Below, one piece after another: positions 17,987 to 28,406 of a stretch of 64,000 nt of DNA. The notes under the pieces were generated by a model that was not told the origin of the DNA, ran no database searches, and was given only the letters and a program-made list of their open reading frames with translations. The stretch lies in contig CASDXF010000026.1 of the NCBI GenBank assembly GCA_949285075.1, positions 1 to 64,000 of the forward strand, in the 5' to 3' direction. Each line of letters begins with the position of its first letter. The first letter of the stretch is position 1. The translations under genes were made by a program, and so were the position numbers. Source of the stretch: an uncultured Bacteroides sp. Its GTDB lineage: Bacteria; Bacteroidota; Bacteroidia; Bacteroidales; Bacteroidaceae.

Positions 17987-20734
17987 ATGAAGAAAACGAT
18001 ACAGCAACTCGTAACCGAGCGCATCCTCATTTTGGACGGGGCGATGGGTACGATGATTCAGCAATATGACCTCAAGGAAGAAGATTTTCGCGGAGAACGG
18101 TTCGCCCATCTGCCCGGCCAGTTAAAGGGAAACAACGACTTGCTCTGCCTGACTCGCCCCGACGTGATTCAGGATATTCACCGCAAGTATCTGGAAGCCG
18201 GAGCGGACATCATAGAAACGAACACGTTCAACTCGACCACGGTCTCTATGGCAGATTACCACGTAGAGGAGTACGTGCGCGAGATAAACCTCGCCGCCGT
18301 CAGGCTGGCCCGAGCGTTGGCCGACGAATACACGGCGAAGACTCCGGAGAAGCCGCGCTTCGTAGCCGGCTCGGTAGGCCCCACCAACAAGACGTGCTCA
18401 ATGAGCCCCGACGTAAACAATCCCGCGTTCCGCTCGCTGACCTATGACGAACTGGCCGCGGCCTATCTGCAACAAATGGAAGCCCTGCTCGAAGAAGGAG
18501 TAGACGCGATACTCATTGAGACGATATTCGACACACTGAACGCAAAGGCGGCCATATTCGCAGCGGAGCAAGCGATGGAGTCCATGGGCGTAAAGGTGCC
18601 CGTCATGCTGTCCATCACCGTCTCCGACGTAGGCGGACGCACACTGTCCGGACAAACATTGGACGCTTTCCTCGCCTCCGTTCAGCACGCCGACATATTC
18701 TCGGTCGGGTTGAACTGCTCTTTCGGGGCCCGGCAACTGAAGCCTTTCTTGGAGCGACTGGCGGCCCGAGCACCTTACTACATCAGCGCCTACCCGAACG
18801 CGGGACTCCCCAACAGTCTCGGCAAATACGACCAGACTCCCGAGGACATGGCGCGCGAAGTGAAAGAATACATCCACGAAGGATTGGTCAACATCATCGG
18901 AGGGTGCTGCGGAACGACGGACGCTTATATCGCCCGATACCCCTCACTGATTAAAGAGGCCAAGCCGCACATCCCCGCCGCCAAGCCGGACTGTATGTGG
19001 CTTTCCGGTCTGGAGCTGTTGGAGGTCAAGCCGGAGGCCAACTTCATCAACATAGGAGAACGCTGCAACGTGGCGGGCTCGCGCAAGTTCCTCCGCCTCA
19101 TCAGCGAAAAGAAATACGAGGAGGCGTTGTCCATCGCCCGTCAGCAAGTAGAGAACGGCGCTCAGGTCATCGACATCAATATGGACGACGGCCTATTGGA
19201 CGCTAAGGCCGAGATGGTGACGTTCCTGAACCTCATCATGTCGGAACCGGAAATAGCCCGTGTCCCCATCATGATTGACTCTTCCAAATGGGAGGTTATC
19301 GAGGCGGGCCTGAAATGCCTACAAGGAAAAGCCATCGTCAATTCCATTTCCCTGAAGGAAGGAGAGGAAAAGTTCATGGCGCACGCACGCGCCATCAAAC
19401 GGTACGGAGCGGCGGTAGTGGTCATGGCCTTTGACGAAAAGGGACAAGCGGACACGGCCGCCCGCAAGATTGAGGTTTGCGAACGGGCTTACCGGCTGCT
19501 CGTGGACAAGGTGGGCTTCAATCCGCACGACATCATCTTCGACCCTAACGTGCTCGCCGTGGCCACCGGCATAGAAGAGCACGACAACTACGCCGTGGAG
19601 TTCATCAAGGCGACCGGTTGGATTAGAAAGCATCTGCCCGGAGCGCACGTAAGCGGAGGCGTAAGTAACTTGTCCTTCTCGTTCCGGGGAAACAACTATA
19701 TCCGCGAGGCGATACATGCGGTATTCCTATACCACGCCATCCGGGAAGGAATGGATATGGGAATCGTGAATCCTGCGACTTCCGTCATGTACAGCGACAT
19801 TCCGCAGGACGTATTGGAAAAGATAGAAGATGTTGTCCTGAACCGTCGGCCTGACGCGGCCGAACGCCTGATTGAACTGGCGGACAAGCTGAAGGCGAAC
19901 GCCTCTTCCGGCACGGAATCCTCAAACGCCCAGCAAAGCCAATGGCGCAGGCAGTCCATTCAGGAGCGACTGAAATATGCTCTGATGAAAGGAATAGGCG
20001 ACTACCTCGAAGAAGACTTGGCCGAGGCTTTGCGACTCTATCCTAAGGCGGTAGACGTAATCGAAGGTCCTCTGATGGACGGCATGAATTATGTAGGCGA
20101 ACTCTTCGGAGCCGGCAAGATGTTCCTTCCGCAAGTCGTAAAAACCGCGCGGACGATGAAGAAGGCCGTAGCCATCCTGCAACCGGTCATTGAATCGGAA
20201 AAGGTAAAGGGAACGGCATCCGCCGGAAAGGTATTGCTCGCTACGGTAAAGGGAGACGTACACGACATCGGAAAGAACATCGTATCTGTGGTGATGGCTT
20301 GCAACGGGTATGAAATCATCGACTTGGGTGTAATGGTTCCGGCGGAAACAATCATTCAGCGAGCGATTGAGGAGAAGGTGGACATCATTGGCCTCAGCGG
20401 GCTGATAACTCCTTCACTGGAGGAAATGACTCACGTAGCCATTGAACTGGAAAAAGCGGGGTTAGACATTCCGCTGTTAATAGGCGGGGCCACTACTTCA
20501 AAGACGCACACCGCCTTGAAAATCGCTCCGGTCTATCACGCTCCCGTAGTGCATCTGAAGGACGCTTCACAAAACGCCAGTGTCGCCGCTCGGCTGTTGA
20601 ATCCGCAAGCGAAAGCGGAACTGGTGAACGAGCTGAAGGCCGAATATCAACAGATACGGGAAAAAAGCAAATCGTTCCGCCGTGAAACGGTTCCTTTGGA
20701 GGAAGCGCAAAAGAATAGACTAAACTTGTTTTAA
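17987..20734 (+). CDS. metH: Cobalamin-dependent methionine synthase, no reactivation domain
   Basis: 915 residues. It transfers a methyl group from methyl-tetrahydrofolate through cobalamin to homocysteine. Domains in order: homocysteine domain (about 1-325) with zinc Cys in GLNCSFG and the GGCCGTT pair; pterin-binding domain (about 345-620, [18 protein letters not shown]); cap domain (about 655-735); and cobalamin domain with [11 protein letters not shown] (axial His) and [15 protein letters not shown] (about 745-890). The AdoMet-binding reactivation domain of about 300 residues found in E. coli MetH is absent, with a clean stop. Co-transcribed with smpB. Confidence 0.95.
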   Translation: MKKTIQQLVTERILILDGAMGTMIQQYDLKEEDFRGERFAHLPGQLKGNNDLLCLTRPDVIQDIHRKYLEAGADIIETNTFNSTTVSMADYHVEEYVREINLAAVRLARALADEYTAKTPEKPRFVAGSVGPTNKTCSMSPDVNNPAFRSLTYDELAAAYLQQMEALLEEGVDAILIETIFDTLNAKAAIFAAEQAMESMGVKVPVMLSITVSDVGGRTLSGQTLDAFLASVQHADIFSVGLNCSFGARQLKPFLERLAARAPYYISAYPNAGLPNSLGKYDQTPEDMAREVKEYIHEGLVNIIGGCCGTTDAYIARYPSLIKEAKPHIPAAKPDCMWLSGLELLEVKPEANFINIGERCNVAGSRKFLRLISEKKYEEALSIARQQVENGAQVIDINMDDGLLDAKAEMVTFLNLIMSEPEIARVPIMIDSSKWEVIEAGLKCLQGKAIVNSISLKEGEEKFMAHARAIKRYGAAVVVMAFDEKGQADTAARKIEVCERAYRLLVDKVGFNPHDIIFDPNVLAVATGIEEHDNYAVEFIKATGWIRKHLPGAHVSGGVSNLSFSFRGNNYIREAIHAVFLYHAIREGMDMGIVNPATSVMYSDIPQDVLEKIEDVVLNRRPDAAERLIELADKLKANASSGTESSNAQQSQWRRQSIQERLKYALMKGIGDYLEEDLAEALRLYPKAVDVIEGPLMDGMNYVGELFGAGKMFLPQVVKTARTMKKAVAILQPVIESEKVKGTASAGKVLLATVKGDVHDIGKNIVSVVMACNGYEIIDLGVMVPAETIIQRAIEEKVDIIGLSGLITPSLEEMTHVAIELEKAGLDIPLLIGGATTSKTHTALKIAPVYHAPVVHLKDASQNASVAARLLNPQAKAELVNELKAEYQQIREKSKSFRRETVPLEEAQKNRLNLF

Positions 20735-20741
20735 TAGGCTT

Positions 20742-21350
20742 ATGAGGAAAAGGATTCATCTTCCTTTGGCATATTTTGTCACGCTTCTCCTTTTTCTGGC
20801 CTCCTGCTCAGGGAAGGGAGAGAAAAAGCCGATTGAAGGGAACGGCGGCAACGCCGCGCTCAGCAACATCTTTGAACGGAAAAGCGTGCGCAGTTACTTG
20901 GACAAGGACGTAGAGAAGGCAAAAATAGATCTGATGCTTCGTGCCGGAATGGCCGCCCCGTCAGGAAGGGACATCCGGCCGTGGGAATTTATCGTCATCT
21001 CAAACCGTGCGAGCTTGGACTCAATGGCGAACGCATTGCCAACGGCTAAAATGCTCGCCCAAGCCCACCACGCAATTGTTGTCTGCGGAGACTCCACACG
21101 CTCGTCCTATTGGTATTTAGATTGCTCCGCCGCCACCCAGAACATATTGTTAGCGGCCGAGAGTCTGGGACTGGGTGCCGTATGGACCGCCGCTTATCCA
21201 TAAGAAGAGCGTATACGTGTCGTACGCAAGTATACGGCACTACCCGACCATATCCTTCCGCTCTGCGTCATTCCCTTCGGCTACCCCGCACAAGAAGGAC
21301 AACCCAAACAGAAATACAATGAAAGGAAGATTCATTACGAAGTGTACTAA
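20742..21350 (+). pseudogene. Nitroreductase-family lipoprotein with premature stop
   Basis: An open frame of 153 codons ends at TAA (21201-21203), but the same frame continues without another stop for 48 codons (ERIRVVRKYTALPDHILPL, CVIPFGYPAQEGQPKQKY) to TAA at 21348. The product would have a lipobox (LASC, about 22) and a nitroreductase fold: RKSVRSYLDKDV and RAGMAAPSGRDIRPWEF (FMN site) then QNILLAAESLGLGAVWTA. The stop sits where a Tyr (TAT/TAC) is expected after YP, so one base change explains it. The truncated protein would lack the last FMN-contacting segment. It follows metH by 7 bp. Confidence 0.8.
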
Positions 21351-21366
21351 CTGAACTTAGGCTCAA

Positions 21367-22812
21367 CTACTCCTTGATGACCTGCTTGTAATAGTCGAAG
21401 CGGGCCATAACGTCACGAACAAAGTTGTAGGTTTCAATGCCATGAAAGTAACCATTCTTACAAACCGGGTCGGTAAAGTATTTTTCGTCGCTTTTCAGGA
21501 GGATGAACTCTTCTACATTGTCCTCCCACAGCAATTTGTCCTTCCCGTACTTTTCCGTCAACGCCATCGCGTCATAAATATGTCCTAAACCGGAATTATA
21601 AGCCGCCAACACGAAATTCACGCGTTCTTGCTTATCCTTTATCATCTGAAGGCTTTTTCCGATAGCGGCAATATACTTGACGGCAGCCTTCACACTCTCT
21701 TCCGGGTCTTGCTCTTTTCCAGAAGGGACTCCCATAGCCCGGGCGGTAGAAGGCATGAGCTGCATCAACCCCTTCGCTCCAGACCATGACACGACAGTAG
21801 TATCAAAATTGGACTCCGCATAAGCTATTGAAGCCAACAAACGCCAATCCCAGTCAATAGCTTTAGCGTATTTCTTAAACAAGTCATCATAATAGGAAAT
21901 CCGGCCTTCTTCTATGGATAATATGGAAGAGCGGGAAATCAACTTGCTGTCCTCAAAATAACGCTTAACACTTGCCGCATAAGTAGGGGAAGTCACGTTC
22001 TCCTTATACCACTTATCGGCTGCGGCAGCCAACTCAGTACACTCTTTCCTTACCGCCCACGAGGAAGGTTGTTCCAAGCTAATCGCCAAATCAACGTTCA
22101 GGTTAGTATAATAAGTGCTGTTCAGCCTCGCCAAATCATTATCGGCCACTGTATACGGAATCTTCCCTTGCGCAACTTTGGCAATCAGGTCTTCCACTGT
22201 ACTGCTGTCGTTAACGGCATGAATGGTAATCCCCCCTCCCAATTCCTCGTTCAGGTTAAGCAGTCTGTCATAATGCTTTCCCGGCTTAACGTAGACCTCC
22301 TTGCCTATCAGTTCAGTCACGTCCTTCAACGTCTTTCCTCCATTCTTTCGCTGCACAATTACCTGAAAGGTTATCATCTTCTCCCCGCAATATAAAAGGC
22401 TGTCTTTTCCCTCCTTAGTTATGGGCAGACCGTAGGCTATAAAATCGCCTTCTCCCGTTAACAATTTCCTCGTGAGTTCCTGCATGTTGGCAGCTGTTTC
22501 AACCCGAAGTTTCAGGCCCAAGCTTTCAGCGAACCGCTCGCCGAGCTCATATTGAAATCCCATATTCTGTCCCCTATATATAAAATAGGAAGTCGAGCCA
22601 TAAAGAGTCAGTGCAGTCAGTTCTCCGCTATCTTTCATTTGGGTCAGATCATAAGAAGACTTCCTGCCCTTCTCCCGGTTATCATGGCAACCGCTCAGCA
22701 ACAGGTACGCAAAAGCGAAAAGCAGTAAAGCAATCACTCCTCCGCTTCCTCGCACACGAATGCCGAAAGTGTCATTAGAGGGATTTATACCCGCCATTCC
22801 GATAATTAACAT
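21367..22812 (-). CDS. mltF: Membrane-bound lytic murein transglycosylase, MltF-like
   Basis: 481 residues. A signal region ends in a lipobox (LLLSGC, Cys about 42). Residues about 60-290 form a periplasmic solute-binding (SBP_bac_3) domain, followed by an SLT transglycosylase domain (about 310-460) with the catalytic Glu in AYAESNFD, then SGAKGLMQLMPSTARAMGV and AAYNSGLGHI. MltF-type enzymes cut the glycan strand of peptidoglycan to 1,6-anhydro ends; the first domain is thought to be regulatory. Divergent from the Dabb gene and convergent with the nitroreductase remnant. Confidence 0.9.
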   Translation of the reverse strand: MLIIGMAGINPSNDTFGIRVRGSGGVIALLLFAFAYLLLSGCHDNREKGRKSSYDLTQMKDSGELTALTLYGSTSYFIYRGQNMGFQYELGERFAESLGLKLRVETAANMQELTRKLLTGEGDFIAYGLPITKEGKDSLLYCGEKMITFQVIVQRKNGGKTLKDVTELIGKEVYVKPGKHYDRLLNLNEELGGGITIHAVNDSSTVEDLIAKVAQGKIPYTVADNDLARLNSTYYTNLNVDLAISLEQPSSWAVRKECTELAAAADKWYKENVTSPTYAASVKRYFEDSKLISRSSILSIEEGRISYYDDLFKKYAKAIDWDWRLLASIAYAESNFDTTVVSWSGAKGLMQLMPSTARAMGVPSGKEQDPEESVKAAVKYIAAIGKSLQMIKDKQERVNFVLAAYNSGLGHIYDAMALTEKYGKDKLLWEDNVEEFILLKSDEKYFTDPVCKNGYFHGIETYNFVRDVMARFDYYKQVIKE

Positions 22813-22844
22813 CTCTATTATAGTAATAATTGAATTAAATACAC

Positions 22845-22852
22845 TAATTTTG
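22845..22852 (+). promoter_or_regulatory. Predicted -7 box for the Dabb/dsbD pair
   Basis: TAATTTTG, about 64 bp before the Dabb ATG at 22917. Confidence 0.45.
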
Positions 22853-22916
22853 CATTGTTAACGTAACGAGATTACGTATAGCAAATATAACAACTATTCA
22901 TTAAAATAACAACGTA

Positions 22917-23216
22917 ATGGTCAAACACATTGTATTATTTAAGCTGAAAGACGAAGTTCCAACCGAAAAGAAATTAGCTGTTATGAACCAATTTAAAGCG
23001 GCCATCGAAGCGCTTCCTTCCACCATCTCCGTTATCCGAAAAATTGAAGTCGGACTGAACATCAATCCGAATGAATTGTGGAATATAGCCCTGTATAGCG
23101 AGTTCGATACATTAGAAGACGTAAAATATTACGCTACTCACCCCGACCATGTGGCGGCAGGAAAGATTTTAGCGGAAACAAAAGAAAGCCGCTCATGCGT
23201 AGACTACGAAATTTAA
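22917..23216 (+). CDS. Dabb-domain (stress-responsive A/B barrel) protein
   Basis: 99 residues, the usual length of this small cytoplasmic dimeric alpha-beta barrel family: MVKHIVLFKLKDEV opens it and YATHPDHVAAGKILAE is the characteristic last helix. No enzymatic role can be assigned in bacteria from sequence alone. It lies 21 bp upstream of dsbD on the same strand and may be co-transcribed. Confidence 0.85.
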   Translation: MVKHIVLFKLKDEVPTEKKLAVMNQFKAAIEALPSTISVIRKIEVGLNINPNELWNIALYSEFDTLEDVKYYATHPDHVAAGKILAETKESRSCVDYEI

Positions 23217-23237
23217 CTCTTATCCATATCAATCACA

Positions 23238-25298
23238 ATGAAGAAATTATACTCATTGCTGTTCCTTTGCTTCATTATGGGAATGGCGCAGGCGCAGATT
23301 CAAGAGCCTGTTAAGTTTAAGACAGAACTGAAAACCTTGTCCGATACGGAAGCGGAAATCGTTTTCACAGGAACTATCGATGCAGGATGGCACGTATATT
23401 CTACGGAATTGGGAGACGGAGGCCCCATATCCGCAACATTCAATGTCGACAGTAAATCCGGAGTAGAGCTTGTCGGTAAACTGCAACCGGTAGGAAAAGA
23501 GGTAGCCATCTTCGACAAGCTGTTCGAGATGAACGTGCGCTATTTTGAGAGCACCGCCCAATTCTCCCAAAAAATAAAGTTCACTGGAGGAGCCTACGCC
23601 ATTGAGGGCTATCTGCAATTCGGCGCATGCAACGACGAGAACTGCCTGCCGCCGACAGACGTTCCGTTTAAATACTCCGGAGAAACGAAGGCGCAAGCCC
23701 CTACCGCAACGGCGGATAAAGAGGTGAAAAAAAAAACTGAACCGGCAGTAACGCCTACTGAAGAAAAGACAGAAAAGGAAGCGGAAGCCTCATCCGCTAT
23801 GATCGAGTCTACCCCGGCAGCCTCAGACTCAACACTCACGACGCAGCAGCCGGAAATCGCCGCCTCCGATTTATGGAAACCCGTAATAGACGAGCTGAAC
23901 GCCTTAGGAGAAGAGACTCAAAAAGACGCGTCTTGGCTATATATTTTTCTCGCCGGATTTCTGGGAGGACTGGTCGCACTGTTCACTCCTTGCGTATGGC
24001 CCATTATTCCGATGACCGTAAGTTTCTTCCTGAAACGGAGCGAGAATAAAAGAAAAGGCATCCGTGACGCATGGACTTACGGGGCCTCAATCGTGGTAAT
24101 TTACGTATCATTAGGAGTAATCATCACACTCATATTTGGAGCAAGCGCCCTGAACGCCTTGTCCACGAACGCCGTATTCAATATCTTCTTCTTCCTGATG
24201 CTTGTGGTATTCGCCGCTTCCTTCTTCGGAGCGTTCGAGATTACCTTGCCTTCAAAGTGGAGCACAGCGGTAGACAACAAGGCGGAATCAACCACCGGAC
24301 TGCTGAGCATTTTCCTGATGGCGTTCACGTTAGCCTTAGTTTCCTTCTCCTGTACCGGCCCGATAATCGGCTTCGTTCTGGTGGAGGTTTCTCAAGGAAG
24401 CAACATTCTCGCACCCACTATCGGAATGTTAGGGTTCGCCATCGCCTTAGCCTTGCCGTTCACCTTGTTCGCCCTCTTCCCCGTCTGGCTGAAGTCCATG
24501 CCGAAATCCGGAGGATGGATGAACGTCATCAAGGTGACGTTAGGATTCCTCGAATTGGCGTTCGCCCTCAAGTTCTTGTCCGTCGCTGACTTGGCTTACG
24601 GTTGGAGGCTACTCGACCGTGAAACGTTCTTGGCCTTATGGATTATGATATTCGCCTTGCTCGGCTTCTATCTATTGGGCAAAATCAAGTTCCCGCACGA
24701 CGATGACAGCAACAAGGTAGGGGTAACCCGCTTCTTCTTGGCCCTCATTTCTCTGGCGTTCGCCGTCTATATGGTGCCGGGACTGTGGGGAGCTCCATTG
24801 AAAGCCATAAGCGCCTTTACGCCGCCCATGTACACTCAGGATTTCAGTCTGTACGAGGACGAGGTACAGCCGCAGTTTAAGGATTACGAGGCCGGTATGG
24901 AATACGCCCGCCAACAAGGGAAACCCGTCATGATAGACTTTACCGGATACGGCTGCGTGAACTGCCGGAAGATGGAAGGAAAAGTATGGATTGACCCCAA
25001 AGTGAAAGACATCATCAGCAACGACTACGTGTTAATCTCACTGTACGTGGACGAGAAAGAGCCGCTGCCGGAACCGATAACCGTCGTAGAAAACGGGAAG
25101 GAGCGCAAGCTGCGCACGGTTGGAGACAAGTGGAGCTATCTGCAACGCGTGAAGTTCGGGGCCAACGCCCAACCCTTCTACGTGCTTTTGGACAATGAAG
25201 GAAATCCGCTGAACAAGTCATACGCTTACGATGAAGATATAGCGAAGTACGTTGACTTCCTAAAAACCGGATTAGAAAACTATAAGAAAAGCAAATAA
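23238..25298 (+). CDS. dsbD: Thiol:disulfide interchange protein DsbD
   Basis: 686 residues. A signal peptide (GMAQAQ, about 20) is followed by an N-terminal periplasmic domain with a Cys pair region (FGACNDENCLPPT, about 130-140), a low-complexity linker rich in T/E/A (about 155-210), a CcdA-like membrane domain of about eight segments (about 232-530) with LFTPCVWPIIPMTVSFF and SCTGPIIG cysteines, and a C-terminal thioredoxin domain with C573-V-N-C576. It passes electrons from cytoplasmic thioredoxin to the periplasm. A strong hairpin follows at 25349. Confidence 0.94.
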   Translation: MKKLYSLLFLCFIMGMAQAQIQEPVKFKTELKTLSDTEAEIVFTGTIDAGWHVYSTELGDGGPISATFNVDSKSGVELVGKLQPVGKEVAIFDKLFEMNVRYFESTAQFSQKIKFTGGAYAIEGYLQFGACNDENCLPPTDVPFKYSGETKAQAPTATADKEVKKKTEPAVTPTEEKTEKEAEASSAMIESTPAASDSTLTTQQPEIAASDLWKPVIDELNALGEETQKDASWLYIFLAGFLGGLVALFTPCVWPIIPMTVSFFLKRSENKRKGIRDAWTYGASIVVIYVSLGVIITLIFGASALNALSTNAVFNIFFFLMLVVFAASFFGAFEITLPSKWSTAVDNKAESTTGLLSIFLMAFTLALVSFSCTGPIIGFVLVEVSQGSNILAPTIGMLGFAIALALPFTLFALFPVWLKSMPKSGGWMNVIKVTLGFLELAFALKFLSVADLAYGWRLLDRETFLALWIMIFALLGFYLLGKIKFPHDDDSNKVGVTRFFLALISLAFAVYMVPGLWGAPLKAISAFTPPMYTQDFSLYEDEVQPQFKDYEAGMEYARQQGKPVMIDFTGYGCVNCRKMEGKVWIDPKVKDIISNDYVLISLYVDEKEPLPEPITVVENGKERKLRTVGDKWSYLQRVKFGANAQPFYVLLDNEGNPLNKSYAYDEDIAKYVDFLKTGLENYKKSK

Positions 25299-25348
25299 TT
25301 CCTACTTCATCAGCCCGATTGAATAGGCTAATACGGGCGAAAAAGAGA

Positions 25349-25392
25349 ACGAGCCATAGCGAACTCGACTTTCGAGACACGCTATGGCTCGT
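25349..25392 (+). terminator. dsbD terminator
   Basis: ACGAGCCATAGCG (25349-25361) pairs exactly with CGCTATGGCTCGT (25380-25392), followed by TTTATT. 50 bp after the dsbD stop. Confidence 0.9.
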
Positions 25393-25571
25393 TTTATTAC
25401 GCACCGTGACAGTCGGGCATACCTCCCGCACTTCCGAACGGAACGCTTGCCCGAAAGCGGCAACTCCAAGAGTTTGTCTAAATTTCACGTTCAAGTGATT
25501 TTACAAGGTCTCTCTTCCCAAATTACGCATAACAGATAACCGTCATCCTACCCGATGAATCGGAATGGAAT

Positions 25572-26099
25572 CTTAAAAACAGACCATAATTAAAAACGGA
25601 ACATTTTACACGCTCAGAAATGCGATAATTCCGACCGGGGTACGAGCCGGACGAAAAGAACGCAATGTAGAGGCACCAGAGAAATTCAGAATGTCAGCCA
25701 ATCGGAGCACACAGTAACAGTTTTATCCATTTAGCAAAGAAATCATTTCTTATTATAATCAGATTTGCCTATACATCAAAATATAGACAGATTCATTTTG
25801 TTCAGAAAAGAAGAGTAATTAGAGGGCGAAAAGCGTAAAATTCACGTCTCATTCGCCGAAAGGGGCTTTCGCTTGCAAGAGGAAGGGCTAACGCTCAGGA
25901 GAGACAGGGCTGTTTCTCACGAGCCGCAGGGCTGCGGCTCACGCCAGATTTCCCTTTCCGACCGCCTCCAAAGCGCATATTTATACGTTTTTCTCCCCGA
26001 AACACGCGTTTTTTTCACGTTTCTCATCCAATCCGGCCACCTAAAAAGAGAATCTTGACGAGTTTCTTTAAAAAGAAAATCTTAAAAACAGAACATTTT
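25572..26099 (+). repeat. Dispersed repeat, copy 3
   Basis: 528 bp. Left end CTTAAAAACAGACCATAATT, right end GAAAATCTTAAAAACAGAAC then ATTTT; here the two ends share CTTAAAAACAGAmC as a direct repeat. Internal landmarks: GCGATAATTCCGACCGGGGT, GAAATTCAGAATGTCAGCCA, and CTCACGAGCC words at 25916-25942. It lies between the dsbD terminator and the broken porin, 217 bp upstream of the porin ATG, and its right end abuts a short minus-strand reading frame. Confidence 0.85.
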
Positions 26100-26101
26100 C
26101 C

Positions 26102-26209
26102 TCAAAGGTAAACGCCTCGGTCATCTGGCTTAAACAAGGATTTGTCCCACATCTCTCCACTCTCGCCTTCAGACTGAATCAGACGCTTCTTCAAGAAGTC
26201 CTTAAACAT
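26102..26209 (-). other. 35-codon reading frame cut at the repeat edge, possible gene remnant
   Basis: On the minus strand an ATG at 26209 opens MFKDFLKKRLIQSEGESG, continues EMWDKSLFKPDDRGVYL and stops at 26104-26102, two bases from the right end of dispersed-repeat copy 3. The composition is protein-like (charged, no low complexity), and the stop falls at the repeat junction, so it may be the 5' end of a gene truncated there. I do not recognise the family. It could equally be chance. Confidence 0.35.
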
Positions 26210-26316
26210 TGGACGATGGCCGATGTAACAGGTTATTTAAACGAACGAAACAGAATTGTAACATGAAAACCAGACCTTCGCGGCAAGAAAAAATAGACAA
26301 CAGCGAAAGACGAAAT

Positions 26317-27272
26317 ATGAGAAAGACAAGAATCGTTTTCACTATGTTAATTGGCTGCATGGCATTTACCGCATCAGCAAAGGATGACACAACTCAAAAA
26401 AGCGATGGGGACACGCCAAAAGGGAAAGCGATTATTACTATTTTCTCAGACGTACACTCCGGGTTCGGAGCGTACAACGACGACCGGGGATTCAATCTGG
26501 ACCGAGCTTACATCGGGTATCAGTATGATTTGACTCACGAACTGCAAATAAAGGCGATAGCGGACTTCGGACGCTCGAAGGAAGTGAATGACTACCAACG
26601 CATCGGTTTTATCAAAAACGCTTCAGTAGCGTGGAAGCGCGACAAATGGACGCTGAACGCCGGACTAATCACGACAACTCAATTTAAGATACAAGAAGAC
26701 TTCTGGGGCAAGCGCTACATCATGAAGTCTTTCCAAGATGAATACAGTTTAACAAATACCTGTCGGCCGATGTCATTCTGGTCAATGGAGAAGGTTACAA
26801 AAAAATACAGGTAAAAGACGGATTGCAGTATGGGGCGGGAATCACGGTAAACCCTATTGAAACGTTGATATTGAGAGCCTACGGTTCATTCCACGAAGCC
26901 ACGGAAGACGGGGAAAAAGGCATCGCCAACTTCGCCGCCTTCGCCGGATACAAACATAAAAACTTTTCATTAGCGGCGGAATACAACTATCAGGCTAACA
27001 CTTCGTTCGTCTCAAAGCAAAACCTGAACGGCGTTTCCGTATACACGAACATCCCCATCAACAAAAACGTCAGTATTTTCGGACGATGGGACAGACTGAG
27101 TTCAAACGACAGATGGAATGAAGCCGACGACGGCATGGCCGGCATAGCCGGAGCGGAATTCAAAATCGGGAAATACATCAAACTGGCCCCAAACTTCCGC
27201 GTCTGGTCGCCCAAACAAACCGGAGTCCCCAAAGCGTATTACGCCTACCTGAACGCTTCCTTCAATTTATAG
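26317..27272 (+). pseudogene. Phosphate-type outer-membrane porin, internal deletion and frameshift
   Basis: From the ATG at 26317 a signal peptide (GCMAFTASAKD) leads into beta-barrel strands (FNLDRAYIGYQYDLTHELQI, WKRDKWTLNAGLITTTQFKI). After KSFQDEY (about 26744) the frame runs into unrelated codons and stops at 26814, while barrel sequence resumes in another frame with FNKYLSADVILVNGEGYKKI and continues to NASFNL at 27272. From memory of related porins about 15 residues are expected between DEY and FNKY, so a small out-of-frame deletion fits better than a one-base error. The location just upstream of pstS suggests a phosphate-induced porin. Confidence 0.8.
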
Positions 27273-27327
27273 CCAATAAAGTTCCTGACTTAAAATATAT
27301 ACGTTCAAAACATAAATATCAATGACA

Positions 27328-28392
27328 ATGAAAAAGTTTTATCTATCTTTAGTAGCGGGCGCGATAGCCATTTCGTTCGCCGCCTGCGGTGGACAAAAAA
27401 CAACCAACCCCAATGGACGTGAATCAGTGGAACTGACAGGAGCGGGAGCCACTTTCCCCCTACCTTTTTATAATATGTCCTTCGAAGGTTACGGAGCCAC
27501 CCACAGCGATAAGGTCGCTTATGGAGGTATCGGCAGCGGAGGAGGTGTGCGCAACCTGAAGGACGGCATCGTAGACTTTGCAGGAAGCGACGCTTTCCTG
27601 AGCGAAGAGGAAATGAAAGAGATGAAACCCGTAGTGCACATTCCCACCTGTATGGGAGCCGTCGTGCTAGCATATAACCTGCCCGACGTTTCCGCATTGA
27701 ACCTGTCAGGAGATGTCATCGCCGACATTTACGCGGGCAAGATTACCGACTGGAACGACGCCCGCCTGCAAAAGCTGAATCCCGACGCGAAACTGCCGGC
27801 CAAGAAAATCATTCTGGCCTACCGCTCGGACGGCAGCGGCACGACATTCGTCTTCACCGATTACCTGTCTAAGGTAAGCGAGAACTGGAAGAATACATAC
27901 GGAGCCGGAAAGACGGTTGACTTCCCCGTAGGGCAAGCGGCCAAAGGCAATCCGGGAGTGGCCGGAATCATCGCGCAGACTCCCTATTCATTAGGATATA
28001 TCGGCTCTGAATACGCCTTCGCCCAGAAGTTGGCTTACGCGAGCGTAATGAACAAGAAAGGGGAGCTGATTGTTCCCTCAACCGAAAGCATCTCGGCCGC
28101 AGCGGGAGAGATTCCGCAAGACACGCGCTGCTCCATCACCGACGCCGACGCTGAGGGCGCATACCCTATCAGTTGCTTCACTTGGCTGCTGATATATAAG
28201 GAGCAACACTATTCTGACCGCACGAAAGCGCAGGCCGAGGCTACGCTAGACCTGATTCAGTACATGCTGAGCGACAGCATACAGCAGACAACAGCCGCCG
28301 TACACTACGCTCCGCTACCTAAAAAAGCCGTAGAGATAAGCCTTCAGAACCTGAAGGGGGTTACCTATGACGGCCAAGCCATATTAAAATAA
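27328..28392 (+). CDS. pstS: Phosphate ABC transporter substrate-binding protein PstS
   Basis: 354 residues from the ATG at 27328 (an ATG two codons earlier is possible). The lipobox ISFAACGG marks it as an envelope lipoprotein. Phosphate-binding motifs: TGAGATFPLPFY near the N terminus, GSGGGVRNLKDGIVDFAGSD (about 70-90) and YRSDGSGTTFVFTDYL (about 170). It binds inorganic phosphate for PstCA. It lies 55 bp after the broken porin and 121 bp before pstC, with a large hairpin in between. Confidence 0.95.
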   Translation: MKKFYLSLVAGAIAISFAACGGQKTTNPNGRESVELTGAGATFPLPFYNMSFEGYGATHSDKVAYGGIGSGGGVRNLKDGIVDFAGSDAFLSEEEMKEMKPVVHIPTCMGAVVLAYNLPDVSALNLSGDVIADIYAGKITDWNDARLQKLNPDAKLPAKKIILAYRSDGSGTTFVFTDYLSKVSENWKNTYGAGKTVDFPVGQAAKGNPGVAGIIAQTPYSLGYIGSEYAFAQKLAYASVMNKKGELIVPSTESISAAAGEIPQDTRCSITDADAEGAYPISCFTWLLIYKEQHYSDRTKAQAEATLDLIQYMLSDSIQQTTAAVHYAPLPKKAVEISLQNLKGVTYDGQAILK

Positions 28393-28406
28393 CCAGAATA
28401 TGCTAA

